NCBI GenBank assembly: GCA_036574075.1
Contig: JAINCN010000066.1
Coordinates: 1-47,905 of the forward strand
Direction: 5' to 3'
Origin: Deltaproteobacteria bacterium
Lineage (GTDB): Bacteria; Desulfobacterota; Dissulfuribacteria; Dissulfuribacterales; UBA5754
Length of the DNA: 47,905 bases
The notes under the pieces: generated by a model
Told to the model about the DNA's origin: nothing
The model's database searches: none
What the model saw: the letters and a program-made list of their open reading frames with translations, nothing else
Position numbers and translations under genes: made by a program
Shown: positions 24,337-31,173 of the stretch, one piece after another
Layout: each line of letters starts with the position of its first letter
Position numbering within the stretch: the stretch's first letter is position 1

Positions 24337-25429
24337 ATCCCATGCATATTCTGTTCGCCTTGGGCGCGTCCGCGCTGCCCTTCGGGCCCGAAGGCTCCAT
24401 GCCCTGCTCGTCACATGCCCTGAGAACAGGCGGTTCTTGAGCGGTTTCACCGCCGAGGACGCAGGAATTGACGAGTCCTCCGGGGCCCTTTTCATCACGT
24501 GCCGGCAGGCCGTCCTTGTCACAGACGGAAGGTACCAGACCCAGGCCCGCGAAGAGGCGCTGGGGTGGGCGGTCCGCATCCACAAGAAAGGGATCTCCTA
24601 CGAGATCGCTGCCCTTGCCTCGGAATGCGGGGCGCGGCGTATCGGATACGAACCCCGCTACCTCACCTGCCACGCCTTCGACCGCATAAGAAAACGCCTG
24701 CCGGACGGGGAGTTCATCCCGGCTGGGGAGGTGGTCGAAGGGATGCGCATCGTAAAGGATGCAGCAGGGCTTGAGGCCATCAACCGGGCGATTCATGCGG
24801 CCGAGGACGTCTTTGGCCAGGTCCATTCCTGGATTCGTCCGGGCATGACCGAGAAGGAGATCGCATGGAGGATCCTTGCCGGCCTCTTTGCCGTCTCTGA
24901 GGGGCCGTCCTTCCCCCCCATCGTGGCATCCGGACCCAACGCAGCCCTCCCACACGCTGTCCCCACGGATAGGGCCGTCCAGGAGGGAGAGCCCATCATC
25001 ATCGACATGGGGGCCAGGGTGGACGGCTACTGTTCTGACATGACCCGGACGGTCTTTCTCGGGGAGCCAGATCCTGCCATGAGGGAGATCTACCGGTTGG
25101 TCCGTTCGGCCCAGCTCGCAGCTGAAAATGCCCTGCGTGCTGGCATTACCGGACGGGAGGCGGACAGGACGGCGCGCGAGATCATCACCACGGGGGGCCA
25201 TGGGGACCGGTTCATCCATGCCCTCGGACATGGTGTCGGGCTTGCAGTGCACGAAGCACCCCGGCTTTCCCCACGTGAGCGCCGGATGCTGAGATCGGGC
25301 ATGGTGGTGACCGTGGAGCCGGGGATCTATCTGCCAGGTGTGGGCGGAGTGAGGCTCGAGGACATGGTGCTCGTCCAGGAGGGCGGGGCGAGGGTGCTCT
25401 CCAGGAATGACTGGTACTATGAATGGTGA
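24326..25429 (+). CDS. Xaa-Pro aminopeptidase (M24 family)
   Basis: 367 residues. The N-terminal creatinase-like domain occupies residues 1-130. The catalytic pita-bread domain then supplies the metal ligands: DMGARVDGYCSDMTRT (two Asp), HALGHGVGLAVHEAP (His), VTVEPGIY (Glu) and RLEDMVLV (Glu). The conserved SGPNAALPHA loop precedes them. The enzyme removes N-terminal residues preceding proline, using two Mn or Co ions. The start overlaps the PAP2 gene by 11 nt. The size fits the PepQ/YpdF-type short group rather than E. coli PepP (about 440 residues). Confidence 0.93.
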   Translation: MTVESHAYSVRLGRVRAALRARRLHALLVTCPENRRFLSGFTAEDAGIDESSGALFITCRQAVLVTDGRYQTQAREEALGWAVRIHKKGISYEIAALASECGARRIGYEPRYLTCHAFDRIRKRLPDGEFIPAGEVVEGMRIVKDAAGLEAINRAIHAAEDVFGQVHSWIRPGMTEKEIAWRILAGLFAVSEGPSFPPIVASGPNAALPHAVPTDRAVQEGEPIIIDMGARVDGYCSDMTRTVFLGEPDPAMREIYRLVRSAQLAAENALRAGITGREADRTAREIITTGGHGDRFIHALGHGVGLAVHEAPRLSPRERRMLRSGMVVTVEPGIYLPGVGGVRLEDMVLVQEGGARVLSRNDWYYEW

Positions 25430-26162
25430 AGATGCCCTCACCCTGACGGACCACCTCAGGGAGCTCCGTTACCGTCTCATCTTATCCCTCTCTGCGACTG
25501 CCGTCGCGTCTGTCCTTGCCTACGCGGTCATAGAACCCGTCTTTTCGGCCTTAGCCCGTCCCCTCCTTGATGTGCTTCCCCCAGGGTCGAGTTTCGTCTT
25601 TACGTCCTACCCAGAGGCCTTCTTCACCTATATGAAGCTCTCAGTCGCGTGTGGGATATTTCTCGCAAGCCCTGTCATCCTTTATCACATCTGGGCCTTT
25701 GTCGCGCCTGGGCTCTATGCCCACGAGCGAAAGGTCCTCTTGCTCCTCGTCTTCTCTTCGTCCGTCTTTTTCATTGCTGGCGGGCTCTTCGGGTATTTTG
25801 TCGTCTTTCCCGCCGCCTTTAGGTTCCTTGCCGGATACACTGGCGAAAACCTGAAGCTTCTGCCGAGCGTGAGCGATTACGTCACCCTGATCCTTCGTCT
25901 CTTTCTGGGTTTTGGATTCGCCTTTGAACTTCCTGTGGCCCTCACCCTCCTCGGCTGGATGGGGCTTGTGGACTCGCGAGCCATGCGTCGCAACCGCAAG
26001 TACGCCCTGCTTGCCGCCTTTTTCATCGGGGCCGTCCTGACGCCGACTCCCGATATCCTGAACCAGACCCTCCTCGCCCTTCCCGTCTATCTCCTCTACG
26101 AGGTGAGCATCCTGACTGTTGGGATCGTGGGAAGGCGGAGACCAAAGGAGGACCTTTCCTGA
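25419..26162 (+). CDS. tatC: Sec-independent translocase subunit TatC
   Basis: A 247-residue protein (251 if ATG 25407 is used) with six membrane helices. Conserved features are LTDHLRELRYR near the N-terminus, PEAFFTYMKLS in the first periplasmic loop, ILYHIWAFVAPGLYAHERK, and FVVFPAAFRFL. The last helix region has TPTPDILNQTLLALPVYLLYE. TatC recognises twin-arginine signals and forms the receptor of the Tat pore. A likely client is the Tat-type ferredoxin at 36057. The start overlaps the peptidase stop. No tatA/tatB is in the window, so these must be elsewhere. Confidence 0.95.
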   Translation: MNGEDALTLTDHLRELRYRLILSLSATAVASVLAYAVIEPVFSALARPLLDVLPPGSSFVFTSYPEAFFTYMKLSVACGIFLASPVILYHIWAFVAPGLYAHERKVLLLLVFSSSVFFIAGGLFGYFVVFPAAFRFLAGYTGENLKLLPSVSDYVTLILRLFLGFGFAFELPVALTLLGWMGLVDSRAMRRNRKYALLAAFFIGAVLTPTPDILNQTLLALPVYLLYEVSILTVGIVGRRRPKEDLS

Positions 26163-26202
26163 TCGCATCGCAGAAATGGCCCAGTACCGACCTGTCAAAA
26201 CC

Positions 26203-26255
26203 CATAACCCCTCTACCCCTCTACCCCTCTAATCCTCTATCTCTCTAATCCTTTA
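26203..26255. repeat. Pyrimidine-rich low-complexity tract around palindromic copy D
   Basis: CCCCTCTA and CTAATCCT units are tandemly repeated and resume after the element (26430-26462, TTTAATCC units). The tract lies in the convergent gap between tatC and the radical SAM gene and encodes the last codons of the latter. The element has inserted into the middle of it. Confidence 0.7.
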
Positions 26256-26429
26256 CCTGAATCCGTGAGCCTACGGCCGGGGTATTTGTTTCGTGCGGCA
26301 AATAGCCCCCATCCATGGGGGCGGATTTGCCGACGGCGCCCGTCCATGGGTGCCTCACTCCACAAATACCCCGGCCGTAGGCTTATGCTGTGAAATCGAA
26401 GGGTTGAGTGCATATCTCACGGATTCAGG
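26256..26429 (+). repeat. Palindromic MITE-like element, copy D (plus orientation)
   Basis: This copy has intact CCTGAATCCGTGAG / CTCACGGATTCAGG ends, the inner stem CCTACGGCCGGGGTATTTGT with its exact complement, and two hairpins of subtype 1 (GACGGCGCCC). A perfect 5-bp direct repeat CTTTA flanks it (26251-26255 and 26430-26434), the clearest target-site duplication together with copies A and E. It lies between convergent genes. Confidence 0.93.
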
Positions 26430-26447
26430 CTTTAATCCTTTACCCCT

Positions 26448-28244
26448 TTAATCCTCTAATCCTTTTAATCGTATGGCGAGACTGAGAATCTCGTTTCCCT
26501 CCCGGAACATGAGCCTTTTCTTTACGAGATCCGTGACGAAGGCATCCAGCTCGTGCTGCCGGCGCCCTTTTGCAAGCCCGGTGACCTCTTCCCATGGGGT
26601 GATGTCCAGGCAGGCGAGATAGATCTCCCTCGACAGTCCGGTAAGCCGATGGGTCAGGACCCGGCCGTCAGGGAGGACCTGGCGGATCTCGATGAATTCT
26701 TTTCCATCCCGGTACGTGAGGAGTTTTCCAGCGGCCCTGGTTTGTTTCTGACTCTGTTGCCAGCGAGCGAGTTCCTTTTCGACCTCCTTCCAGAGGGTCT
26801 TCTGTCGCCTCCGATCCCCTTGGTATGACAGAATGAAGGGGGAGATCGAGGACGCGAGCTCTATGGGAAAGAGATCGGCGTAAGATGGATGGGCTTTGAT
26901 CCTCGTGATCTTGAATCGGGATGGGTCCCTTTCCACTGCGCTTCCGGTCCCAAGCCAGAAGGAGACGGCCTTCAGCGGACGGAAAGGCCATACGAACCGG
27001 AGTACGTGGAGGGTCTCCTGGATCTCGTCTTCCGTGCTCCCCGGAAAGTGGAGGATGAGGTTTCCGGACAGACGTATGCCGTGTTCCTCGGCATGGCGCA
27101 TGGCTGCTACGTTGTCTATGGCCTTAGTCCCCTTGCCGAGTCTCTTCAAGAGGGAGGTGCTCAGGGCCTCGATCCCCACCTGGACCTCCCGGAGGCCGCC
27201 TTGGGCCATCTCTGCCCATTCCTCACGGGTGTACACGGCCCGGAGCTCCGCAAAGAATCGATAGTCCCGGCCGTGTTTCTGGGTTTCCAGAAAAAGCCTT
27301 GGTGTCTGCCTGCGGGGAAGGGCATTGTCCATGAACGCGAAGTCGATCGTCCCATATCGGCGGGAAAGTGTGTCGATCTCACGGGACATCCGTTCCACGG
27401 ATTTCATCCGGTAGCCCGACCACTGGAGGTTGAGATTGCAGAAGGCGCATTGACCCCACCAGCAGCCCCGGGACATCTCCACGGGAAGGACGGGCCGGAA
27501 TCTCTTGCCGGGCGGAAGAAGGCCCAGGTCCTGGAAAAAGTCGTCGAAGTCCGGGCAGGGAAGGGAGTCCATGTCCGGGACCTGGGAGAAGGAGAAAGGG
27601 GTCCTGTCGTCACTGCGGGCCGATACCCCAGAGGGGTGCGAGGGGCCTTCGCCTGCAATGTGCTGTATGAGGCCGATGAGGGGAAGTTCGCCCTCTCCGT
27701 GTATCACGTAGTCGATTTCGGGAAAGCGGGAGAGCAGGGAAGGCCCGGTCAAACCGGCGCAGCCTGGGCCGCCGATGGCAAGGGGTGTTTCGGGCGCGAG
27801 TTCCTTGATCCTTCGAGCAAGGTAGAGGGCAGCTGTCAGCTGGTTGATGGAGATCGAGATGCCCACGAGCCCGTAACGCCGCCAGGGGACCGATTCGATG
27901 AAGGCATTGAGGACCTGGACGACCTTTTCCCTGACCGATCGCGGATCCGGGCCCAGGGGCGGAACACCACCCCTTTTTCTCAAGGAAACCTTAAAGAGTC
28001 TGTCGCAGCGGTCGGACATCTCCGGAAAGAGGATGCCGGCGCAGACCGCTTCCGATGCCCATCCCGACTGGCTGATGGCAAGGTAGTCGCCGAACCCCAC
28101 GGCCTCCGCCACGAATAGATAAGGGTGAAAGGCGCGGATCGTATGTGTTGGGGCATTTTTGCGGATAAATGCAGTAAGGGTGGCAAGCTGTATGGATGGC
28201 CGGTTGAAGAGGGGCCAAGGAGGGGCGATTAGGGCGATCTCCAC
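26448..28244 (-). CDS. B12-dependent radical SAM protein, RiPP-maturation type
   Basis: 598 residues. The N-terminal part (1-220) is a cobalamin-binding-like domain starting ALIAPPWPLFNRPSIQLATL. A radical SAM core follows with cysteines in SRGCWWGQCAFCNLN, spaced C-x4-C-x2-C rather than the canonical CxxxCxxC. The C-terminus (TGLSREIYLACLD onward) looks like a small winged-helix domain. The layout and the RGCWWG motif match radical SAM proteins that modify ribosomal peptides (RiPP maturation protein 1 group). No precursor peptide was found beside it. It starts at GTG 28244 downstream of htpX, possibly co-transcribed. B12 methyltransferase activity is inferred from the family. Confidence 0.75.
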   Translation of the reverse strand: MEIALIAPPWPLFNRPSIQLATLTAFIRKNAPTHTIRAFHPYLFVAEAVGFGDYLAISQSGWASEAVCAGILFPEMSDRCDRLFKVSLRKRGGVPPLGPDPRSVREKVVQVLNAFIESVPWRRYGLVGISISINQLTAALYLARRIKELAPETPLAIGGPGCAGLTGPSLLSRFPEIDYVIHGEGELPLIGLIQHIAGEGPSHPSGVSARSDDRTPFSFSQVPDMDSLPCPDFDDFFQDLGLLPPGKRFRPVLPVEMSRGCWWGQCAFCNLNLQWSGYRMKSVERMSREIDTLSRRYGTIDFAFMDNALPRRQTPRLFLETQKHGRDYRFFAELRAVYTREEWAEMAQGGLREVQVGIEALSTSLLKRLGKGTKAIDNVAAMRHAEEHGIRLSGNLILHFPGSTEDEIQETLHVLRFVWPFRPLKAVSFWLGTGSAVERDPSRFKITRIKAHPSYADLFPIELASSISPFILSYQGDRRRQKTLWKEVEKELARWQQSQKQTRAAGKLLTYRDGKEFIEIRQVLPDGRVLTHRLTGLSREIYLACLDITPWEEVTGLAKGRRQHELDAFVTDLVKKRLMFREGNEILSLAIRLKGLED

Positions 28245-28364
28245 GGGTGCTCAGCCCTGGAGAAGGTCTTTTTCATGGCAATCAGGGATGAGAAAGGCCC
28301 TGGGCATGCATGAAGGAAAGGGCGTCGGCACGGGTCTCCAGGAAAACCTTGCCATGCGGGCCGT

Positions 28365-29228
28365 TTAGGAACGGCCCTGCATGGCAAGCAGCCTCTTGAT
28401 GCGCTCCTGAATGGGAGGATGGGTGCTGAAGAGGTTCGCAATGCCCCCGCCAGAGAGGGGATTGACGATGTACATCTGGGCGGTGGCCGGATTGACGTGC
28501 ATGGGAAGCTGGTGGTTCCATTCCTCGAGCTTGCGAAGGGCACCTGCGAGGGCAGCGGGTCTGCCGCAGATCTCGGCGCCGGTGGCATCCGCCTTGTATT
28601 CCCTGCTTCGCGATATGGCCATCTGGATGAGCATGGCCGCAATGGGTGCGACGATCATGGTGACAACGGCCCCTGCAAGCCCGGCGACCCCTCCGCCATC
28701 GTCGTCATCCGAGCGCCCCATGCCTCCGAATATGAGGGCCCACTGGGCCATGTTGGCCAGATAGCTGATGGCCCCGGCCATGGTGGCAGCGATGGAACTG
28801 ACGAGGATGTCGCGGTTCCGTATGTGGCCGAGCTCGTGGGAGAGCACCCCCTCGAGTTCCTCCTGGGAGAGAAGACGCAGGAGCCCCTGGGTCACGGCGA
28901 CTGCAGCGTGGTCGGGGTTTCGGCCTGTGGCAAAGGCGTTAGGTGTGTCCGTCGGCATGATATAGACACGGGGCTTGGGGATTCCGGCGCTGTGGGCGAG
29001 CTTGGCCACCGTGGCATGGAGCTGGGGGGCGTCCTGTTCCGAGACCGGACGGGCGCCGCTCATGGCAAGGGCCATCTTGTCGCTGAACCAGTATGCGCCG
29101 AAGTTCATGACGCCTGCCATGACAAGGGCGATGGTCATTCCATGCCGTCCACCAAGGGCCTGCCCGACCACGAGGAAAAGACCTGTGAGTACGGCGAGGA
29201 GAAGGGTGGTCTTAAGGGTATTGGTCAT
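28365..29228 (-). CDS. htpX: Membrane metalloprotease HtpX (M48B)
   Basis: 287 residues: two N-terminal membrane helices, the zinc motif HELGH, two further hydrophobic segments ([17 protein letters not shown] and [18 protein letters not shown]), and the third zinc ligand in [11 protein letters not shown]. The C-terminal [13 protein letters not shown] is typical. HtpX removes misfolded or damaged inner-membrane proteins from the cytoplasmic side. It lies 45 nt downstream of the histidine phosphatase and 120 nt upstream of the radical SAM gene, all on the minus strand. The 28245-28364 gap holds no convincing gene. Confidence 0.96.
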   Translation of the reverse strand: MTNTLKTTLLLAVLTGLFLVVGQALGGRHGMTIALVMAGVMNFGAYWFSDKMALAMSGARPVSEQDAPQLHATVAKLAHSAGIPKPRVYIMPTDTPNAFATGRNPDHAAVAVTQGLLRLLSQEELEGVLSHELGHIRNRDILVSSIAATMAGAISYLANMAQWALIFGGMGRSDDDDGGGVAGLAGAVVTMIVAPIAAMLIQMAISRSREYKADATGAEICGRPAALAGALRKLEEWNHQLPMHVNPATAQMYIVNPLSGGGIANLFSTHPPIQERIKRLLAMQGRS

Positions 29229-29273
29229 GATGTAATGGTACCTCTCAAGGTGTTTATGCGGAGGCGACTTGCC

Positions 29274-29867
29274 TTATGGAATCACCCCCGATTGCACATA
29301 ATAATTCTCATCTTTCCATGTCAAGGCAAGGGGGGTGGCGTTGGGGACATGGATGTGACGATAGAAGGATAGGTCTTTCCCTTCTACGGCAAGGAGGATG
29401 ACGCGGATCAGGGCGAGGTGGGAGACGGCTGCCACGGCCTCTGCCGCGTGCCGGTCAAGGATCGCACGAATGGAGGCCATGGCCCTCTTTTGGAGATCCG
29501 CAAGGGTCTCAGCGCCAGGGAGGGAAAAGGCCGAGGGATCTTTTTTCCAGCTTGCGTATTTTGAATCAGGGTCGCGCTCCAGATCAGACTTCAATCGGCC
29601 GTCCCATGGCGGGATGGAGATCTCGGCAAGCCCTGGCTCTTCCTCCACGGGGATCTTGAGGATCGATGCCATGATGGCGGCAGTCTCGCGGGCACGGGCA
29701 ACGGGACTTGTATAGATGAGAGAGATCCCGGCCTCCCTCAGGGAGGCCGCTGCTTCTCTTGCCTGATTTCGCCCAAGGGCCGTGAGGGGTTCGTCTGTGC
29801 GTCCGGCAAAGCGACCGATGCGGTTGGCGAGGGTCTCACCGTGGCGTACGAGATGGATCGTGGTCAC
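29274..29867 (-). CDS. Histidine phosphatase (phosphoglycerate-mutase/CobC-like)
   Basis: 197 residues of the branch-2-like histidine-phosphatase fold: catalytic LVRHGET at residues 6-12, second arginine region [12 protein letters not shown], and the C-terminal histidine in [12 protein letters not shown]. Such proteins include alpha-ribazole phosphatase of cobalamin synthesis, phosphoglycerate mutase and sugar phosphatases, and sequence alone does not decide between them. Start GTG 29867 overlaps the fructose-bisphosphatase stop (GTGA). That coupling with a gluconeogenic enzyme hints at a sugar-phosphate role, while the B12-using radical SAM gene nearby leaves CobC possible. Confidence 0.85.
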   Translation of the reverse strand: MTTIHLVRHGETLANRIGRFAGRTDEPLTALGRNQAREAAASLREAGISLIYTSPVARARETAAIMASILKIPVEEEPGLAEISIPPWDGRLKSDLERDPDSKYASWKKDPSAFSLPGAETLADLQKRAMASIRAILDRHAAEAVAAVSHLALIRVILLAVEGKDLSFYRHIHVPNATPLALTWKDENYYVQSGVIP

Positions 29868-30877
29868 ACCTTGCCTTGCATGATGGCCGTGGCCATCTCC
29901 ACATCCTTTCTGCTTCCGATGAAAAGGGGGACCCGCTCATGGAGTGCGGTCGCCTTGATGTCGAGGATCCTCTTTTCGCCGTCAGTGGCGGCGCCTCCGG
30001 CCTGCTCCACTACAAAGGCAAGTGGGGCGGCCTCGCAGAGAAGACGGAGCTTCCCACGGGGCTTTGCCGGGTCCTTGCTGTCCGCCGGATACATGAAGAT
30101 CCCTCCTTGAAGGAGGTTTCTGTGAAAATCCGCGACCAAGGAACCGATGTAGCGGGCCGTGTAAGGTTTTTTGCGCTCGTTTTCCGTGGACTTGAAATAG
30201 GAAACGACCTTCTTTGTCCGGTCGTCCCAGTAGAGGGTGTTGGATTCGTTTACCGAATAGATCTTTCCACGATCAGGGATGCGGATGTTGGGATGGGAGA
30301 GGAGGAATTCTCCGACCGATGGGTCGAGGGTGAAACCGTGGACCCCGTTTCCTGTGGTATATACGAGCATGTTGCTGGATCCGTAGAGGAAATATCCGGC
30401 CGCAACCTGTTCGGATCCGGTCCTCAGAAAGTCATCGGTCGTAACATATGGACGATCGCTCAACTTCCGATGGATGGAGAAGATCGTCCCGATGCTCACG
30501 TTCACGTCGATATTGGAAGACCCGTCAAGTGGGTCAAAGATGAGGATATATGAACCCCTCGGCATGTCTTCAGGGACCTCGATGATGTCCGCGTTTTCCT
30601 CTGAGGCCATGGCGCAGAGCATCCCGGATCGCTGCATCCGGTAGATGAGGACGCGGTTGGCAAACTCATCCAGTTTCCTGACCTGCTCCCCCTGGACGTT
30701 CACTTCTCCGGTGAGGCCGAGGATGTCCACCAGGCCCGCCTTGTTCACCTCGCGGGCGATGATCTTTGCCGCGAAGATGAGTTCGCTCATGAGCCGGGTG
30801 AACTGGCCGGTTGCAGCAGGTGTCTGTTTCTGGTGGATAAGGATGTGTTCAGTTACCGTTATCCCTATGCCTTCCAT
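29864..30877 (-). CDS. fbp: Class I fructose-1,6-bisphosphatase
   Basis: 337 residues. It hydrolyses fructose 1,6-bisphosphate to fructose 6-phosphate in gluconeogenesis. The metal-binding signature [11 protein letters not shown] is complete, with ASEEN upstream and the substrate/active-site stretch [20 protein letters not shown]. Nucleotide-binding residues near the N-terminus ([15 protein letters not shown]) follow the usual class I pattern. RBS AAAGGAG stands 7 nt before the ATG. It is divergent from glnE, and palindromic copy E sits in the shared intergenic region. Confidence 0.97.
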   Translation of the reverse strand: MEGIGITVTEHILIHQKQTPAATGQFTRLMSELIFAAKIIAREVNKAGLVDILGLTGEVNVQGEQVRKLDEFANRVLIYRMQRSGMLCAMASEENADIIEVPEDMPRGSYILIFDPLDGSSNIDVNVSIGTIFSIHRKLSDRPYVTTDDFLRTGSEQVAAGYFLYGSSNMLVYTTGNGVHGFTLDPSVGEFLLSHPNIRIPDRGKIYSVNESNTLYWDDRTKKVVSYFKSTENERKKPYTARYIGSLVADFHRNLLQGGIFMYPADSKDPAKPRGKLRLLCEAAPLAFVVEQAGGAATDGEKRILDIKATALHERVPLFIGSRKDVEMATAIMQGKV

Positions 30878-30967
30878 GGGGCGGCTCCTTTTGATAGGGT
30901 GGAAGAAAAAATGTTATTTTAGATAGCTAATGTTTGATATTTTATCAAATTACTGAGGAGCTGAAAA

Positions 30968-31141
30968 CCTGAATCCGTGAGATATGCACTCAACCTTTCG
31001 ATTTCACAGCATAAGCCTACGGCTGGGGTATTTGTGGAGTGAGGCGCCCATGGACGGGCGCCGTCGGCAAATCTGCCCCCATGGACGGGGGCTATTTGCC
31101 GCACGAAACAAATACCCCGGCCGTAGGCTCACGGATTCAGG
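30968..31141 (-). repeat. Palindromic MITE-like element, copy E (minus orientation)
   Basis: A complete subtype-1 copy in reverse orientation, 174 bp, flanked by a perfect 5-bp repeat GAAAA (30963-30967 and 31142-31146). It fills most of the divergent fbp-glnE promoter region and ends about 32 bp before the glnE reading frame proper. Insertion here must have displaced or replaced the original glnE promoter. One frame through the element stays open into glnE but is not considered coding. Confidence 0.93.
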
Positions 31142-31173
31142 GAAAAGTTTGGAGGGACAGAAATTCCATTTTT

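Noticed and set aside
28260-28364. Short minus-strand frames between htpX and the radical SAM gene as a possible RiPP precursor
   Set aside because: The best frame (about 34 codons, MARFSWRPVPTPFPS...) has no leader/core pattern, no ribosome site and no repeated core residues. It is mentioned only as a place to check.
31039-31173. Open frame extending glnE upstream into palindromic copy E
   Set aside because: The extension translates the repeat itself, is absent from the GlnE family and begins without a ribosome site; other copies of the repeat show similar chance frames.
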